This document shows positions 25,104 to 32,946 of a stretch of 41,259 nucleotides of DNA, piece after piece. Numbering within the stretch: position 1 is the first letter of the stretch; every line of letters starts with the position of its first letter. The notes beneath the pieces are model-generated. The model made no database searches. It was not told where the DNA came from and saw only the letters and a program-made list of their open reading frames with translations. The translations under genes were made by a program, and so were the position numbers. Source of the DNA: Lentisphaerae bacterium RIFOXYA12_64_32. Its GTDB lineage: Bacteria; Verrucomicrobiota; Lentisphaeria; Oligosphaerales; YB12-FULL-65-16. The stretch spans positions 1 through 41,259 of the forward strand of contig MHBL01000373.1 of the NCBI GenBank assembly GCA_001803235.1, read 5' to 3'.

Positions 25104-26731
25104 GAGAGCGGCACACCATAAACGTTCTGGTTCTCATGACCGACCAGCAGCGTTTCGATGCGCTCGGGTGCGCAGGCAACCCGCTGATCCGGACGCCGAA
25201 TCTGGACGCGCTCGCGGCCCGGGGCGCGCGGTTCTCGCAGGCGTGCTGCTCCACGCCCGTGTGCATTGCCAGCCGACAGAGCCTACTCAAGGGCCGGCGC
25301 GCGGCCCAGACCCACTGGGTGGCCAACCACGCGCTGCCGGGGCCGCACCCGGAATGGCCAACCATCATGACGGTCCTGCAGCAGGCGGGCTATCACACGC
25401 ACGGCGTGGGGAAGATGCACTTCATGGGCCGGCTGTACGGGTTCGAGGCCCACGAACGCATGGAGGAATGCCGGGACTGCCGTCTGGACGACGACTACCT
25501 GCTGTACCTCCGCGAGAACGGGGTCCGAACACGGTATCCGCAAGGCTTGCGCGACCTGCTTTACTACCAGCCCCAGACCTGCGGCATCCCCGAGGAACAC
25601 AGCCAGAGTGCGTGGGTTGCGCGGCGAGCCGTGCAGTGCCTGCGCGACCACAAACGCTACCGCGGCGACCGTCCGCTGTTTCTGTGGGCCTCCTGGATCG
25701 CGCCGCACCCGCCGTTCGCGCCGTGCGAGCCCTACGACTCGCTTTACGACCCCGCCGACATGCCTGCGCCGGTGTACGCCGAACGCCCGCTCTCGACGCT
25801 GCCGTCCCCCGCCTGGACGCACCGGGCCCGACTCGACGGCGCACACCGGGACCCGGCCCGAATCCGGCGTATCCGCGCGCTCTACCACGGCCAGGTCACA
25901 CACGTGGACGACGCCATCGGACGCGTTCTCGCGGCACTGGACGAACTGGGCCTGGCCGAGGATACCGCCGTCCTTTTCACCAGCGATCACGGCGACATGC
26001 TCGGGGACCATGGCCTGTCGCAGAAGAACGTGCCCTATGAGCCTGCCGTCCGGGTGCCACTGATCCTGCACTGGCCGGGCCGTACCACGCCCGGTACGGT
26101 CTGCGACGACTTGGTCGGACTCACCGACGTCCTGCCGACCCTGATCCATGAACTGAAGCTGCCCTACCCTGCGGCCCTGCCGCCGCTGCCCGGTTCAAGC
26201 CTGCTCGGCCGCACCGGTGGGGGACTGGCCGAGCAGCGGATGGGGTACATGATCGACTACGGCGACCGGCACGGACGCTGGGTCTGCCTTCGGACCCGAA
26301 CCCACAAGTACGTGCTCTGGGCCGACAACGGCACCGAGGAACTCTACGACTTGGTCAACGACCCGAACGAACTCAGCAACATCGCGGCTGAAGCAGCCGG
26401 TCTCGCTGGAAGCCTGCGCGACCAAGTTCTCGCCTGGGAGCACGGCCACGGCCTGCCCGAGTCGTTCGACGGCGACACCTTCCGCACCTTCCCTGGCGCG
26501 CCGGTCCCCGATCACGAGCCCAAAGGCGTGAGCCTGAACGAGGGCAAGTGGGCCGACAACCTGCCAGCCGACGAACAGGGCGAAGTGGAAACGTTTGCCG
26601 AAGCGTTCAGCCGCGCCGTGGCCAGAGAGACCAGCCTCTCCCCCGCCAAACTCAGCCTGGCAGACTACAAGCGCAAGGGCGGTCCGCCACTGACCGGCAC
26701 ACCGTGGGAAGACGCCTGGCGCCGCGCGTGA
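25100..26731 (+). CDS. Sulfatase 2 with atypical C-I-A-S-R active-site motif
   Basis: A 543-residue sulfatase. NVLVLMTDQQRFDALG carries the metal ligands, GVGKMHFMG the catalytic Lys/His region, and LFTSDHGDMLGDHGLSQKN the second metal site. EELYDLVNDPNELSNIA is the C-terminal subdomain, followed by about 110 extra residues. The formylglycine motif is C55-I-A-S-R59, so the usual Pro is Ala. Some anaerobic maturases are reported to accept a C/S-x-A-x-R site, so it may still be active. No signal peptide is seen. The start is a GTG at 25100 with no clear Shine-Dalgarno, overlapping the stop of the preceding relic. The ATG at 25136 would remove the first beta strand and is unlikely. Bases 25139-25210 are almost identical to the relic near 17870. 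Confidence 0.9.
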   Translation: MRERHTINVLVLMTDQQRFDALGCAGNPLIRTPNLDALAARGARFSQACCSTPVCIASRQSLLKGRRAAQTHWVANHALPGPHPEWPTIMTVLQQAGYHTHGVGKMHFMGRLYGFEAHERMEECRDCRLDDDYLLYLRENGVRTRYPQGLRDLLYYQPQTCGIPEEHSQSAWVARRAVQCLRDHKRYRGDRPLFLWASWIAPHPPFAPCEPYDSLYDPADMPAPVYAERPLSTLPSPAWTHRARLDGAHRDPARIRRIRALYHGQVTHVDDAIGRVLAALDELGLAEDTAVLFTSDHGDMLGDHGLSQKNVPYEPAVRVPLILHWPGRTTPGTVCDDLVGLTDVLPTLIHELKLPYPAALPPLPGSSLLGRTGGGLAEQRMGYMIDYGDRHGRWVCLRTRTHKYVLWADNGTEELYDLVNDPNELSNIAAEAAGLAGSLRDQVLAWEHGHGLPESFDGDTFRTFPGAPVPDHEPKGVSLNEGKWADNLPADEQGEVETFAEAFSRAVARETSLSPAKLSLADYKRKGGPPLTGTPWEDAWRRA

Positions 26732-27209
26732 CGACAGGGCAACACGAAACCTGACTCGCCCTCATCAGAGGGGACATCAGAGGGGACAGGCACATAGTAG
26801 TGCCATCAGAGGGCACATCATCGGTGTCCGGGTTTTGGGGTTAGATGTAGCTTTGGAATGCCGCGATAAAGACCACCAGAAGCGCTCCTATCGTCTTGGG
26901 GACGAAAAGACAGTTTCGAACCGCCCGGATGAATTGCGCCGAGAGTTGGGGCATGTGGGGCATTTGCAGCAGGGGGCAGAGGGAACGGCCGTTCTTGCGG
27001 GCGGCCTCGGCGCGGCCCTGGAGCCAGAGTGCGTACTTGCGTTCGACCCCGATGTCCCGTTCGGACGTGGCAATGGTTGAGGCGGCGACCGGCCGGCGCG
27101 TCTTGCCTTCTGCCGAGGCATGGCGGATATTGACCATCGGCGACACAGAGTGCCTGTCCAGAGCGATCCTTCCGACAGACGGTTCGGAATCGCTGCGCGC
27201 GCGCCGCAG
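26732..27209. repeat. Intergenic element bounded by inverted GGACAGGCAC copies
   Basis: Two tandem 12-mers CATCAGAGGGGA (26763-26786) and a third variant at 26804 precede GGGGACAGGCAC (26782-26793). The inverted form GTGCCTGTCC closes the block at 27150-27159. A minus-strand open frame of 101 codons (26841-27146) ending with a hydrophobic segment lies between them but is not recognisable. GGGACAGGCAC-type ends often flank REP-associated transposase remnants. No transposase motif is visible here, so this is called a possible decayed repeat element only. Confidence 0.4.
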
Positions 27210-28619
27210 CTACGCGAATTCCTTAAGAAAAAGCCATGCCATTTTGGCGAAGAATTTCACTTCCGACAGAGTCCTGGTCTGCAGCGCCTGAGAAAGAATG
27301 TACCGCGGCGAAGAATAGTAGTCCTTCAGAATCTTCCTCTGCAGGTCCACCAGCTGCCGGGAAGTCAGATTAACCAACCGCTCATATCGGTTCAGATCGC
27401 CGTAATGACTGAACTGCGACCAATCCGGGTTCTCGCCCAGCAGCCCTTTCTCGCGCATGATCCGGTTGATCTCGGTGCCCGGATAGGGAGCCATCACAGC
27501 CACCGCCAGAAAATCGGGCCTGAGTTTGTGTATCAGCGCAATGGTCTGGTTGATATCCTCCAGAGTCTCATCCGGATGACAGCCCAGCAGGAAGTCGCAT
27601 TCGACATACCTTATGCCTGCGCGTTTGGCGTCGCGAACAGCGGTAATCGCGTCGTCGACGGTGATCGCCTTCTTGCATTTGATGAGCATCTCAGGACTGC
27701 CGCTCTCCACGCCGAATACCACTTTCTTGCAGCCAGACCACGCCATCAGCTTGAGCAGCTCGTAGTCCACGGTATTTACCCTGGTGTTGCAGTTCCAGCT
27801 AATCCGGCGCTCATGCAGGAAGCGGCATAACTTGACCACCAGGTTCCGATTTATGGTGAAGGTGTCATCCTCAATCGAGATATGGGTAATCCCGTACTTC
27901 GCCCGGCACTCTTCAATCTCGGCCGCAATATTCTCATAATCCCTGAACCGCAGCCGGTTGCCGTAATTATGGTGGCCCGCGCAAAATATGCATTTGTTGG
28001 GGCAGCCCCGGCTGGTCATCAGCTCCATAATGCGCAAACTGCTCCGCGAAAACCCCCGGCTCACATGATGGCTCACATAAAGCTGCATCGGCAGAAGATG
28101 TCTGGCCGGAAAAGGCAGCGTATTCAGATCTTCAATCAACGGCCGCGGCATATTCTTCACAATCCGCCCGCCGTCCTGGTAAACCACACCCGCCACGCCT
28201 TCAGCGCTGCTCTTGCGCTCCACGATCTCCGCCAATTCGACCAGCGTGACTTCGCCCTCCCCGAAGACGAGGAAGTCCAGTTCGGGAATGCTTTCCATCG
28301 TTTCGACCGGGAGCGCCGAGGCGTGCACCCCTCCAATCACCACTTGCGCACCGCTGATGGCCTTTATCTGTCGAATTATCTTCCCCGCATTGCCAATGGC
28401 CGAGGTCATCGCGGTAAGCCCCACCAGCTCAGGATTGTATTCCGCCATAGTATTGCCAAGCTCAGCTACCGGGATCACATTAAAATCCAGCATCCGCACC
28501 TCGTGTCCGGCTCGGATCAACGAAGACGCGAGATACCCCAAATTAATCGGGTACTGCAAGGAAATGAACTCCTTGCTGTTCTCATGAGTACTATTGGGTT
28601 GAATCAAAAGGACTCTCAA
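27210..28619 (-). CDS. B12-binding-domain radical SAM protein
   Basis: A 469-residue enzyme with an N-terminal cobalamin-binding-like Rossmann domain (MRVLLIQPNST, LVGLTAMTSAIGNAGKIIR, VVIGGVHASALP, FLVFGEGEVTLVELAE). The radical SAM core has CPNKCIFC within TSRGCPNKCIFCAGHH binding the 4Fe-4S cluster, then a TIM-barrel half with SIEDDTFTINR and FGVESGSPEML. Members of this class methylate or rearrange lipids, peptides or antibiotics; the target here is unknown. It is not a sulfatase-maturing enzyme by architecture. Base composition is unlike the neighbours: the line 27841-27900 has 27 G+C of 60. It stands alone between an element and a decayed sulfatase, which suggests acquisition by transfer. 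ATG 28619 fits the family N-terminus. Confidence 0.9.
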   Translation of the reverse strand: MRVLLIQPNSTHENSKEFISLQYPINLGYLASSLIRAGHEVRMLDFNVIPVAELGNTMAEYNPELVGLTAMTSAIGNAGKIIRQIKAISGAQVVIGGVHASALPVETMESIPELDFLVFGEGEVTLVELAEIVERKSSAEGVAGVVYQDGGRIVKNMPRPLIEDLNTLPFPARHLLPMQLYVSHHVSRGFSRSSLRIMELMTSRGCPNKCIFCAGHHNYGNRLRFRDYENIAAEIEECRAKYGITHISIEDDTFTINRNLVVKLCRFLHERRISWNCNTRVNTVDYELLKLMAWSGCKKVVFGVESGSPEMLIKCKKAITVDDAITAVRDAKRAGIRYVECDFLLGCHPDETLEDINQTIALIHKLRPDFLAVAVMAPYPGTEINRIMREKGLLGENPDWSQFSHYGDLNRYERLVNLTSRQLVDLQRKILKDYYSSPRYILSQALQTRTLSEVKFFAKMAWLFLKEFA

Positions 28620-28957
28620 GGGACTGCCTCTATCTGACTGGATGCTCCCGCATTTTCCCGCCCATTCTGCTCAATATCCCGGCCCACGTCAACGCCGCCG
28701 CCGCGGGGTGAACAACCCCACATTCCTGTTTCCCATGCAATTTATTGAAGGCAGGCGATAATTAGCAGCCGTTCACATGGTGCAATGCTGAATCCGATTC
28801 ATCGAGTCTGAATCCGATTAAGGGGCACGGAATCTTTCACTTGAATCTATGTCACGGATGACCGTATTCAAGAGGGGGCGGGGGGGGGATAGGAAAGGCC
28901 CTTTCTTATGGTCAACGGGGGCTCGGATGGGGAACAGGACGACGTAGCGGTAAGTTT
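28620..28957. other. AT-richer gap upstream of the radical SAM gene
   Basis: No gene is seen. CTGAATCCGATT occurs twice, at 28788-28799 and 28808-28819 (20-bp offset, direct). A run of G at about 28873-28888 and composition lower in GC than the surroundings fit with the imported radical SAM segment. The direct repeats could be regulatory. Confidence 0.45.
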
Positions 28958-29362
28958 CTACTGGACTATGGCGGAGACCAGTGGAAGTCGCGATAACCCG
29001 TCCGCAATGCGGCGCTCACCGCCCTTGCAGACCGCCGGGCAGCACGGCGACAGGTGCAACTTGCCCGACAGCCCGCAGCGGCAACCGGCCTCGTCGAGCA
29101 GGCGCGTGATCAGCACCTCGTCGGCCGGAATGCCCTGCCCGTTCTGCCGGCAGCGTGCGGTGCGCGGGTAGCGTCCGGTCAGGAACGCGGTGCGGCTGGG
29201 CGTGCACACGGGGCTCTGCGAGTAGCAGTGTTCGAAGAGCACGCCTTCGGCCGCCAGCCGGTCGAGGTGCGGTGTGGCGACGAACGGATTCCCGTAGCAC
29301 CCGAGCGTGTCCCAGCGCTGCTGGTCCGAGCAGATCCAGAGGATATTCGGTTGCGTGCCCAT
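28958..29362 (-). pseudogene. Truncated and frameshifted sulfatase
   Basis: The sulfatase N-terminus from ATG 29362 (GGAG upstream) reads MGTQPNILWICSDQQRWDTL, with active-site C53-T-P-S-R57 and GLSGKLHLSPC. After ERRIADG the frame changes to unrelated LSRLPLVSAIVQ and stops. In the +1 frame the same bases give GYRDFHWSPP and then a stop, which is what sulfatases have at this point (DGYxxFHWS). So a one-base frameshift near 29000 is followed by loss of the remaining 300 or so residues. It is non-functional as read, since the metal-binding DHG segment is absent. Confidence 0.88.
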
Positions 29363-29458
29363 GCCGTCTCCTTGCCGGTTGCGGAGCGAACCATGCTCTC
29401 CCGTAGCCGTGCGAAACAAGTCGCCTTGTGCAGGTAGCCTGGCGGGCCGCAAGCGAAG

Positions 29459-29542
29459 GTAGGGCGAGGCTCCAGCCTTGCCGATTCCTCGCAGGCCCGT
29501 CACCCCGCATGCTGAGTCAGCAAGGCTGGAGCCTTGCTCTAC
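29459..29542. repeat. 26-bp inverted repeat pair with GGCTCCAGCC core
   Basis: The arms 29459-29484 and 29517-29542 are reverse complements at 23 of 26 positions, separated by 32 bp. Each arm carries AGGCTCCAGCCTTGC. The pair can form a long hairpin, as in REP-like or MITE-like elements. It lies just upstream of a broken sulfatase. Confidence 0.7.
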
Positions 29543-29571
29543 TTCCTCCGAGCCGAAGGCGAAGACACAAG

Positions 29572-29600
29572 CTGACCCTTATCGCACAAGTCGAGAGAAG
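29572..29600 (+). repeat. 40-bp dispersed element, partial copy
   Basis: CTTATCGCACAAGTCGAGAG resembles CTTATTGCACAGGTTGAAAA of the copy at 40274-40314 (read on minus). No gene follows on this strand, so this copy argues for a dispersed repeat rather than a working operator. Confidence 0.35.
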
Positions 29601-29695
29601 TTACGCGTCCACGGTCTCGAGTGCCATACCCGATCGCGGCAAAAACATAATCGGAACCGTCATCCGCATTGCCCTGTCCGCTGCGGTGATGTCAC

Positions 29696-30544
29696 TCAGT
29701 GCAGGGCGCGGAAGGTGGCGGGCGAGCGGCCGGTCACTTGTCGGAACTGGCGGTGGAAGGCGGTCACGTCCGCGTAGCCCAGCGCCAGGGCCGTTTCCTT
29801 GATGCTGTACTGGTTCAGCATGAGCAGGTCCTGGGCCTTCTCGATCCGGCGCCGGATGTGGTAGCCCTTGGGCGACACGCCAACCTGGGCCCGGAACTGC
29901 TTGCGGAAACTCTCGTACCCGAGCCCAACCGCCTTCGCAACCCCGGGCATGCTCACCGGACGGTCGACGCTCTCCGCGAGGATCCGGCACGCGTGCGCCA
30001 TCGCCCCGGTCAGGCCGCCGGCCATACCGAGGCGCGCGCCAGCCAGCAACTCGACCAGCAGCAGGTGTGCGCCGGCGATGGCACGATCCGGGTGCACCGG
30101 GTCGTCGTCCTGCAGCAACTGGACCCAGGCTGACATCCGGTCGAGGAGCGCCTGGTTCAAGCCCGGTGTCACAACGGTCGTATCGGCAGGGATGGTGCCC
30201 AGTTCGATCAAGGCATCGAACAGCGCCCGCGGACAGACGAGAAAGAACTCCAGGATCTCCACGTCCGGGTCGCGCTCGACCGTATGCGGGACACCGGGCA
30301 ATCGCAGCGCCAGCGCACCCGGAGGGAGCTCATGCCGTACGCCGTGGCACGTGAACCAGCAGCGGCCCTTGATGACGTACAGCAACGTGAAGTTCGTGTT
30401 AACGACGTCGCGGGCCAGAACACGCAGCCCCTTGCCGGACAGGAACCCGCCGGCCAGTTTGTCGGAATCGCCTCCCGAACTCAGAGTCCGGTGACAACTC
30501 CGCAGGGTCGGATAGGTCCTCACTCCTGAGCCCGGCACGTGCAC
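29696..30544 (-). CDS. AraC-family transcriptional regulator
   Basis: A 282-residue regulator. The N-terminal cupin half includes NFTLLYVIKGRCWFTCHG and LPPGALALRLPGVPHTVERD. The C-terminal DNA-binding half has MPGVAKAVGLGYESFRKQFRAQ and SIKETALALGYADVTAFHRQFRQVTG. I prefer the GTG start at 30544, which has AAGGAGG 7 bases upstream. An in-frame ATG at 30592 lacks a good ribosome site, and an even earlier ATG at 30703 would cover the likely promoter. It is transcribed away from the decayed secreted-protein gene and sulfatase 3, so it may control that unit. No operator was proved. Confidence 0.86.
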   Translation of the reverse strand: MHVPGSGVRTYPTLRSCHRTLSSGGDSDKLAGGFLSGKGLRVLARDVVNTNFTLLYVIKGRCWFTCHGVRHELPPGALALRLPGVPHTVERDPDVEILEFFLVCPRALFDALIELGTIPADTTVVTPGLNQALLDRMSAWVQLLQDDDPVHPDRAIAGAHLLLVELLAGARLGMAGGLTGAMAHACRILAESVDRPVSMPGVAKAVGLGYESFRKQFRAQVGVSPKGYHIRRRIEKAQDLLMLNQYSIKETALALGYADVTAFHRQFRQVTGRSPATFRALH

Positions 30545-30880
30545 CGTCGCTCCTCCTTGCACTGGTGACAACTTCACTCCATCCCGTCCCATCGCCCCAG
30601 CGCCCCGTTGCCGGGCCTCATTTCTCCAGCACGGCGGCCTTGTACCAATTCTGTCAATTATTCTGCCAATCTCTACTATGGCACCCGATCCCAATATGTG
30701 CAATGGTGTAGCTATGAGGCACGCACTGCAACGGTCACGGCTGGGAAGCGGTATCTTGGGCGGACAACCGGGCCCCCTGCCTGCGTGGCAAGCGAACAGG
30801 TTCGCCGGCCAACGCCGTGCTGACCGCCCCTGCCCTTTGGCGCGACGCGTCGAACGTGTCCTGCCAACGGAGATCGACGC
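30545..30880. other. Divergent regulatory gap, AraC gene / secreted-protein relic
   Basis: The gap has no gene. A direct repeat ATTCTGTCAAT (30648-30658) and ATTCTGCCAAT (30660-30670) differs at one base with a 12-bp offset, in the AT-rich centre of the gap. It may be a regulator site, but the spacing is not typical for AraC proteins. Confidence 0.35.
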
Positions 30881-31259
30881 ATGAGACGCAACATGATCGG
30901 CGCCATCTTCTGGCTCCTGGCCTCGGCGGCCACATGCCTCGCCCAGGCCACTCCCAATCTCCTGACGAACGGCGATTTCGAACTCGGAACGTCCGGCTGG
31001 ACCACCGACGATACGCTCCGTGCTCAGGGCGAGTTCCGCGTCGAACCCGACACGGTGCGCGGCATCGCGACCGGCGATCTGACCGGCTCCTCAACGAGGT
31101 CGACAAGTTCCTCCGCACCAAGGAGAGCGCGAACCTGGAATTCGTGTTCATGCTCTGGCCCAAGGACCTGCCTGTCGGGTGGGGCCGTTTTGGGCTGACA
31201 CCGCGACCTATCCGGTCTCGCTCCGCCTATTACACAGGTCGAAAGAAAGGATCGCCTGA
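30881..31259 (+). pseudogene. Decayed secreted carbohydrate-binding-type protein
   Basis: It starts well: GGAG upstream, MRRNMIGAIFWLLASAATCL (signal peptide), then NLLTNGDFELGTSGWTTDD, typical of carbohydrate-binding or PEP-CTERM-type domains. After about residue 65 coherent sequence moves to the next frame (LLNEVDKFLRTKESANLEF, then FMLWPKDLPVG) and then to the third frame (PFWADTATYPVSLRLLHRSK), ending at TGA 31257. Two frameshifts plus probable deletions leave roughly 120 codons of what was a longer gene. It ends 2 bp before the sulfatase 3 start, so sulfatase 3 was probably once its operon partner. Confidence 0.72.
31208..31249 (+). repeat. 40-bp dispersed element, copy 2
   Basis: CTATCCGGTCTCGCTCC...TTACACAGGTCGAAAG ends 12 bp before the sulfatase 3 start codon. 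It is homologous to 22083-22120 and, inverted, to 40274-40314. Here it also codes the last residues of the decayed upstream gene. Confidence 0.5.
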
Positions 31260-31261
31260 GC

Positions 31262-32713
31262 ATGGACAAGCGCCCGAACATCCTGATTGTCATGACCGAT
31301 CACCAGCGTGCGGACACCGCACTGCCGGAGCACCCGGCCATCACCCCGAACGTGACGCGGCTGGCACAGGAAGGGGTCACGTTCACCCGGACATTCTGCC
31401 CCACGCCACACTGCTGCCCGTCGCGTGCCACGTTCTTCACCGGCCTGTACCCGACCGGGCACGGCGTGTGGAACAACATCTGCAATGACCAGGCACTGAG
31501 CCGCGGCCTGAACCCGGGCGTGCGGGTGTGGAGCGAGGACTTGGCGGCGGCCGGGTACCGGCTGGACTTCAGCGGCAAGTGGCATGTCAGCGTCGAGACT
31601 GGCCCGGGCGACCACGGCTGGAACCCACGCCTCGTGACCGCGCACAAGTCGGAGCATCACGGCATGCGCTGGGACGCATTCGCCAAGCTCACCGACACAC
31701 TGAAACCCGGCGCGGAACGCGGCGACGGCCAGGTGCTGCGGCCGGGGTACCCGCCTTTCCGACTCTACGGAACCTGCGAGGAAACCCCCAACCACCACGA
31801 CGCCAAGGTACAGAGCTGCGGCCTGGACGCGCTGGACACCCTGCGCGACAAGGACGGGCCCTGGTGCGCCTACGTCGGCTTCATTGGCCCGCACGACCCG
31901 TACGTCGTGCCGAGCAAGTACCTCGACATGTACCGGCTCGACGACATTCCCCTGCCCCCCAGCTTCAATGACTCACTTGCCGACAAGCCGCGAGTGTGCC
32001 AGCGGATGCGCGACCAAGTCTTCGGCCAGCTCTCGCCACGCGAAGTCCGCGAGGGCATTCGGCATTTCTGGGCCTACTGCACCTGGCTCGACGACCGGTT
32101 CGGGCAGCTCCTCGCCAAGCTCGAGGCGACCGGCCAGGCCGACAACACGCTGGTGCTCTACACCTCGGACCACGGCGACTACTGCGGCGACCACGGCCTG
32201 TTCGCCAAGGGCATTCCGTGCTACCAGGGCGCCTACCACGTTCCGGCCATCGTGCGCTGGCCGCGCGGGCTCCGCACCCCCGGGCGGCGCGTGTCCGAGT
32301 TCGTGTCGCTGGCGGACTTCGCACCGACCTTCCTCGACCTGGCCGGGGTGAAGCCGGAACGCCGATTCACCGGCGCCAGCCTCCTGCCGTTCATCGAGGG
32401 TCAGCGTCCGGCGACCTGGCGCGACGAGATCCACACCCAATGCAACGGCGTCGAGCTGTACTATACGCAACGCTCCGTGATGACCGACGCGTTCAAGTAC
32501 GTGTACAACGGGTTCGACATGGACGAACTGTACGACCTGCAAAACGACCCGCACGAACTGCGCAACCTCGCCGGCAATCCCGCCTATACCGGGGTCGTCC
32601 GCGAGATGTGCGGACGCCTGTGGCGCTTCGCACGCGACGAGGGCGACGGCGCCACCAACCCCTACATCACCGTCGGCCTGGCGCCGTTCGGGCCCGCCGC
32701 CGCGTTTGTGTGA
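31262..32713 (+). CDS. Sulfatase 3 (Cys type)
   Basis: A 483-residue sulfatase. PNILIVMTDHQRADT provides N-terminal metal ligands, C51-C-P-S-R55 is the formylglycine motif, DFSGKWHVS the Lys/His pair, and YTSDHGDYCGDHGLFAKG the second metal segment. ELYDLQNDPHELRNLAGN is the C-terminal signature. No signal peptide is visible. It begins 2 bp after the stop of the decayed secreted-protein gene; AAAGGA lies about 10 bases upstream of the ATG. It is divergent in sequence from sulfatases 1 and 2, so probably acts on a different sulfated sugar. It would need a maturase encoded elsewhere. Confidence 0.93.
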   Translation: MDKRPNILIVMTDHQRADTALPEHPAITPNVTRLAQEGVTFTRTFCPTPHCCPSRATFFTGLYPTGHGVWNNICNDQALSRGLNPGVRVWSEDLAAAGYRLDFSGKWHVSVETGPGDHGWNPRLVTAHKSEHHGMRWDAFAKLTDTLKPGAERGDGQVLRPGYPPFRLYGTCEETPNHHDAKVQSCGLDALDTLRDKDGPWCAYVGFIGPHDPYVVPSKYLDMYRLDDIPLPPSFNDSLADKPRVCQRMRDQVFGQLSPREVREGIRHFWAYCTWLDDRFGQLLAKLEATGQADNTLVLYTSDHGDYCGDHGLFAKGIPCYQGAYHVPAIVRWPRGLRTPGRRVSEFVSLADFAPTFLDLAGVKPERRFTGASLLPFIEGQRPATWRDEIHTQCNGVELYYTQRSVMTDAFKYVYNGFDMDELYDLQNDPHELRNLAGNPAYTGVVREMCGRLWRFARDEGDGATNPYITVGLAPFGPAAAFV

Positions 32714-32946
32714 TGCGGGGGCCGGGGACTGAGCGTTGAACGATACTCCGCGGGTGTGCGCAGCGGCCCACCCGCGCCGTCGGAATCTTCGATATCATCG
32801 GGATCATCGATATCATCGGCCCCCGACGCGCGATGCCATTTCCGGAATGGGACCTATGGGACGGATGGGACCCATGGGACGGCGGCGCGCAATCATCAGT
32901 ATGCCGGTGTGGCGCCGGTCGGTCAGAAGAGCAAGGGCATGCGCGC
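32714..32946. repeat. Low-complexity microrepeats
   Basis: TCGATATCATCGG-type units occur at 32788-32820 (GATATCATCGG and GATCATCGATATCATCGG). ATGGGAC units follow at 32849-32881 (GGGACCTATGGGACGGATGG and on). No gene is present. Such arrays are frequent between genes of PVC bacteria. Confidence 0.5.

Larger units (their letters stand above)
29363..29695. other. Gap carrying an inverted-repeat pair
   Basis: No gene is seen. It contains the 26-bp inverted repeats at 29459-29484 and 29517-29542 and a weaker copy of the 40-bp dispersed element at 29572-29600. The remainder has no recognisable content. Confidence 0.5.

Noticed and set aside
26763..26815. Possible CRISPR-like repeat (CATCAGAGGGGA)
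   Set aside because: The units are 12 bp, adjacent and only two to three in number, with no spacers of regular length and no cas genes.
26841..27146. 101-codon minus-strand frame inside the inverted-repeat block
   Set aside because: It has no ribosome site or recognisable domain and lies entirely in a repeat element. It is noted but not called a gene.
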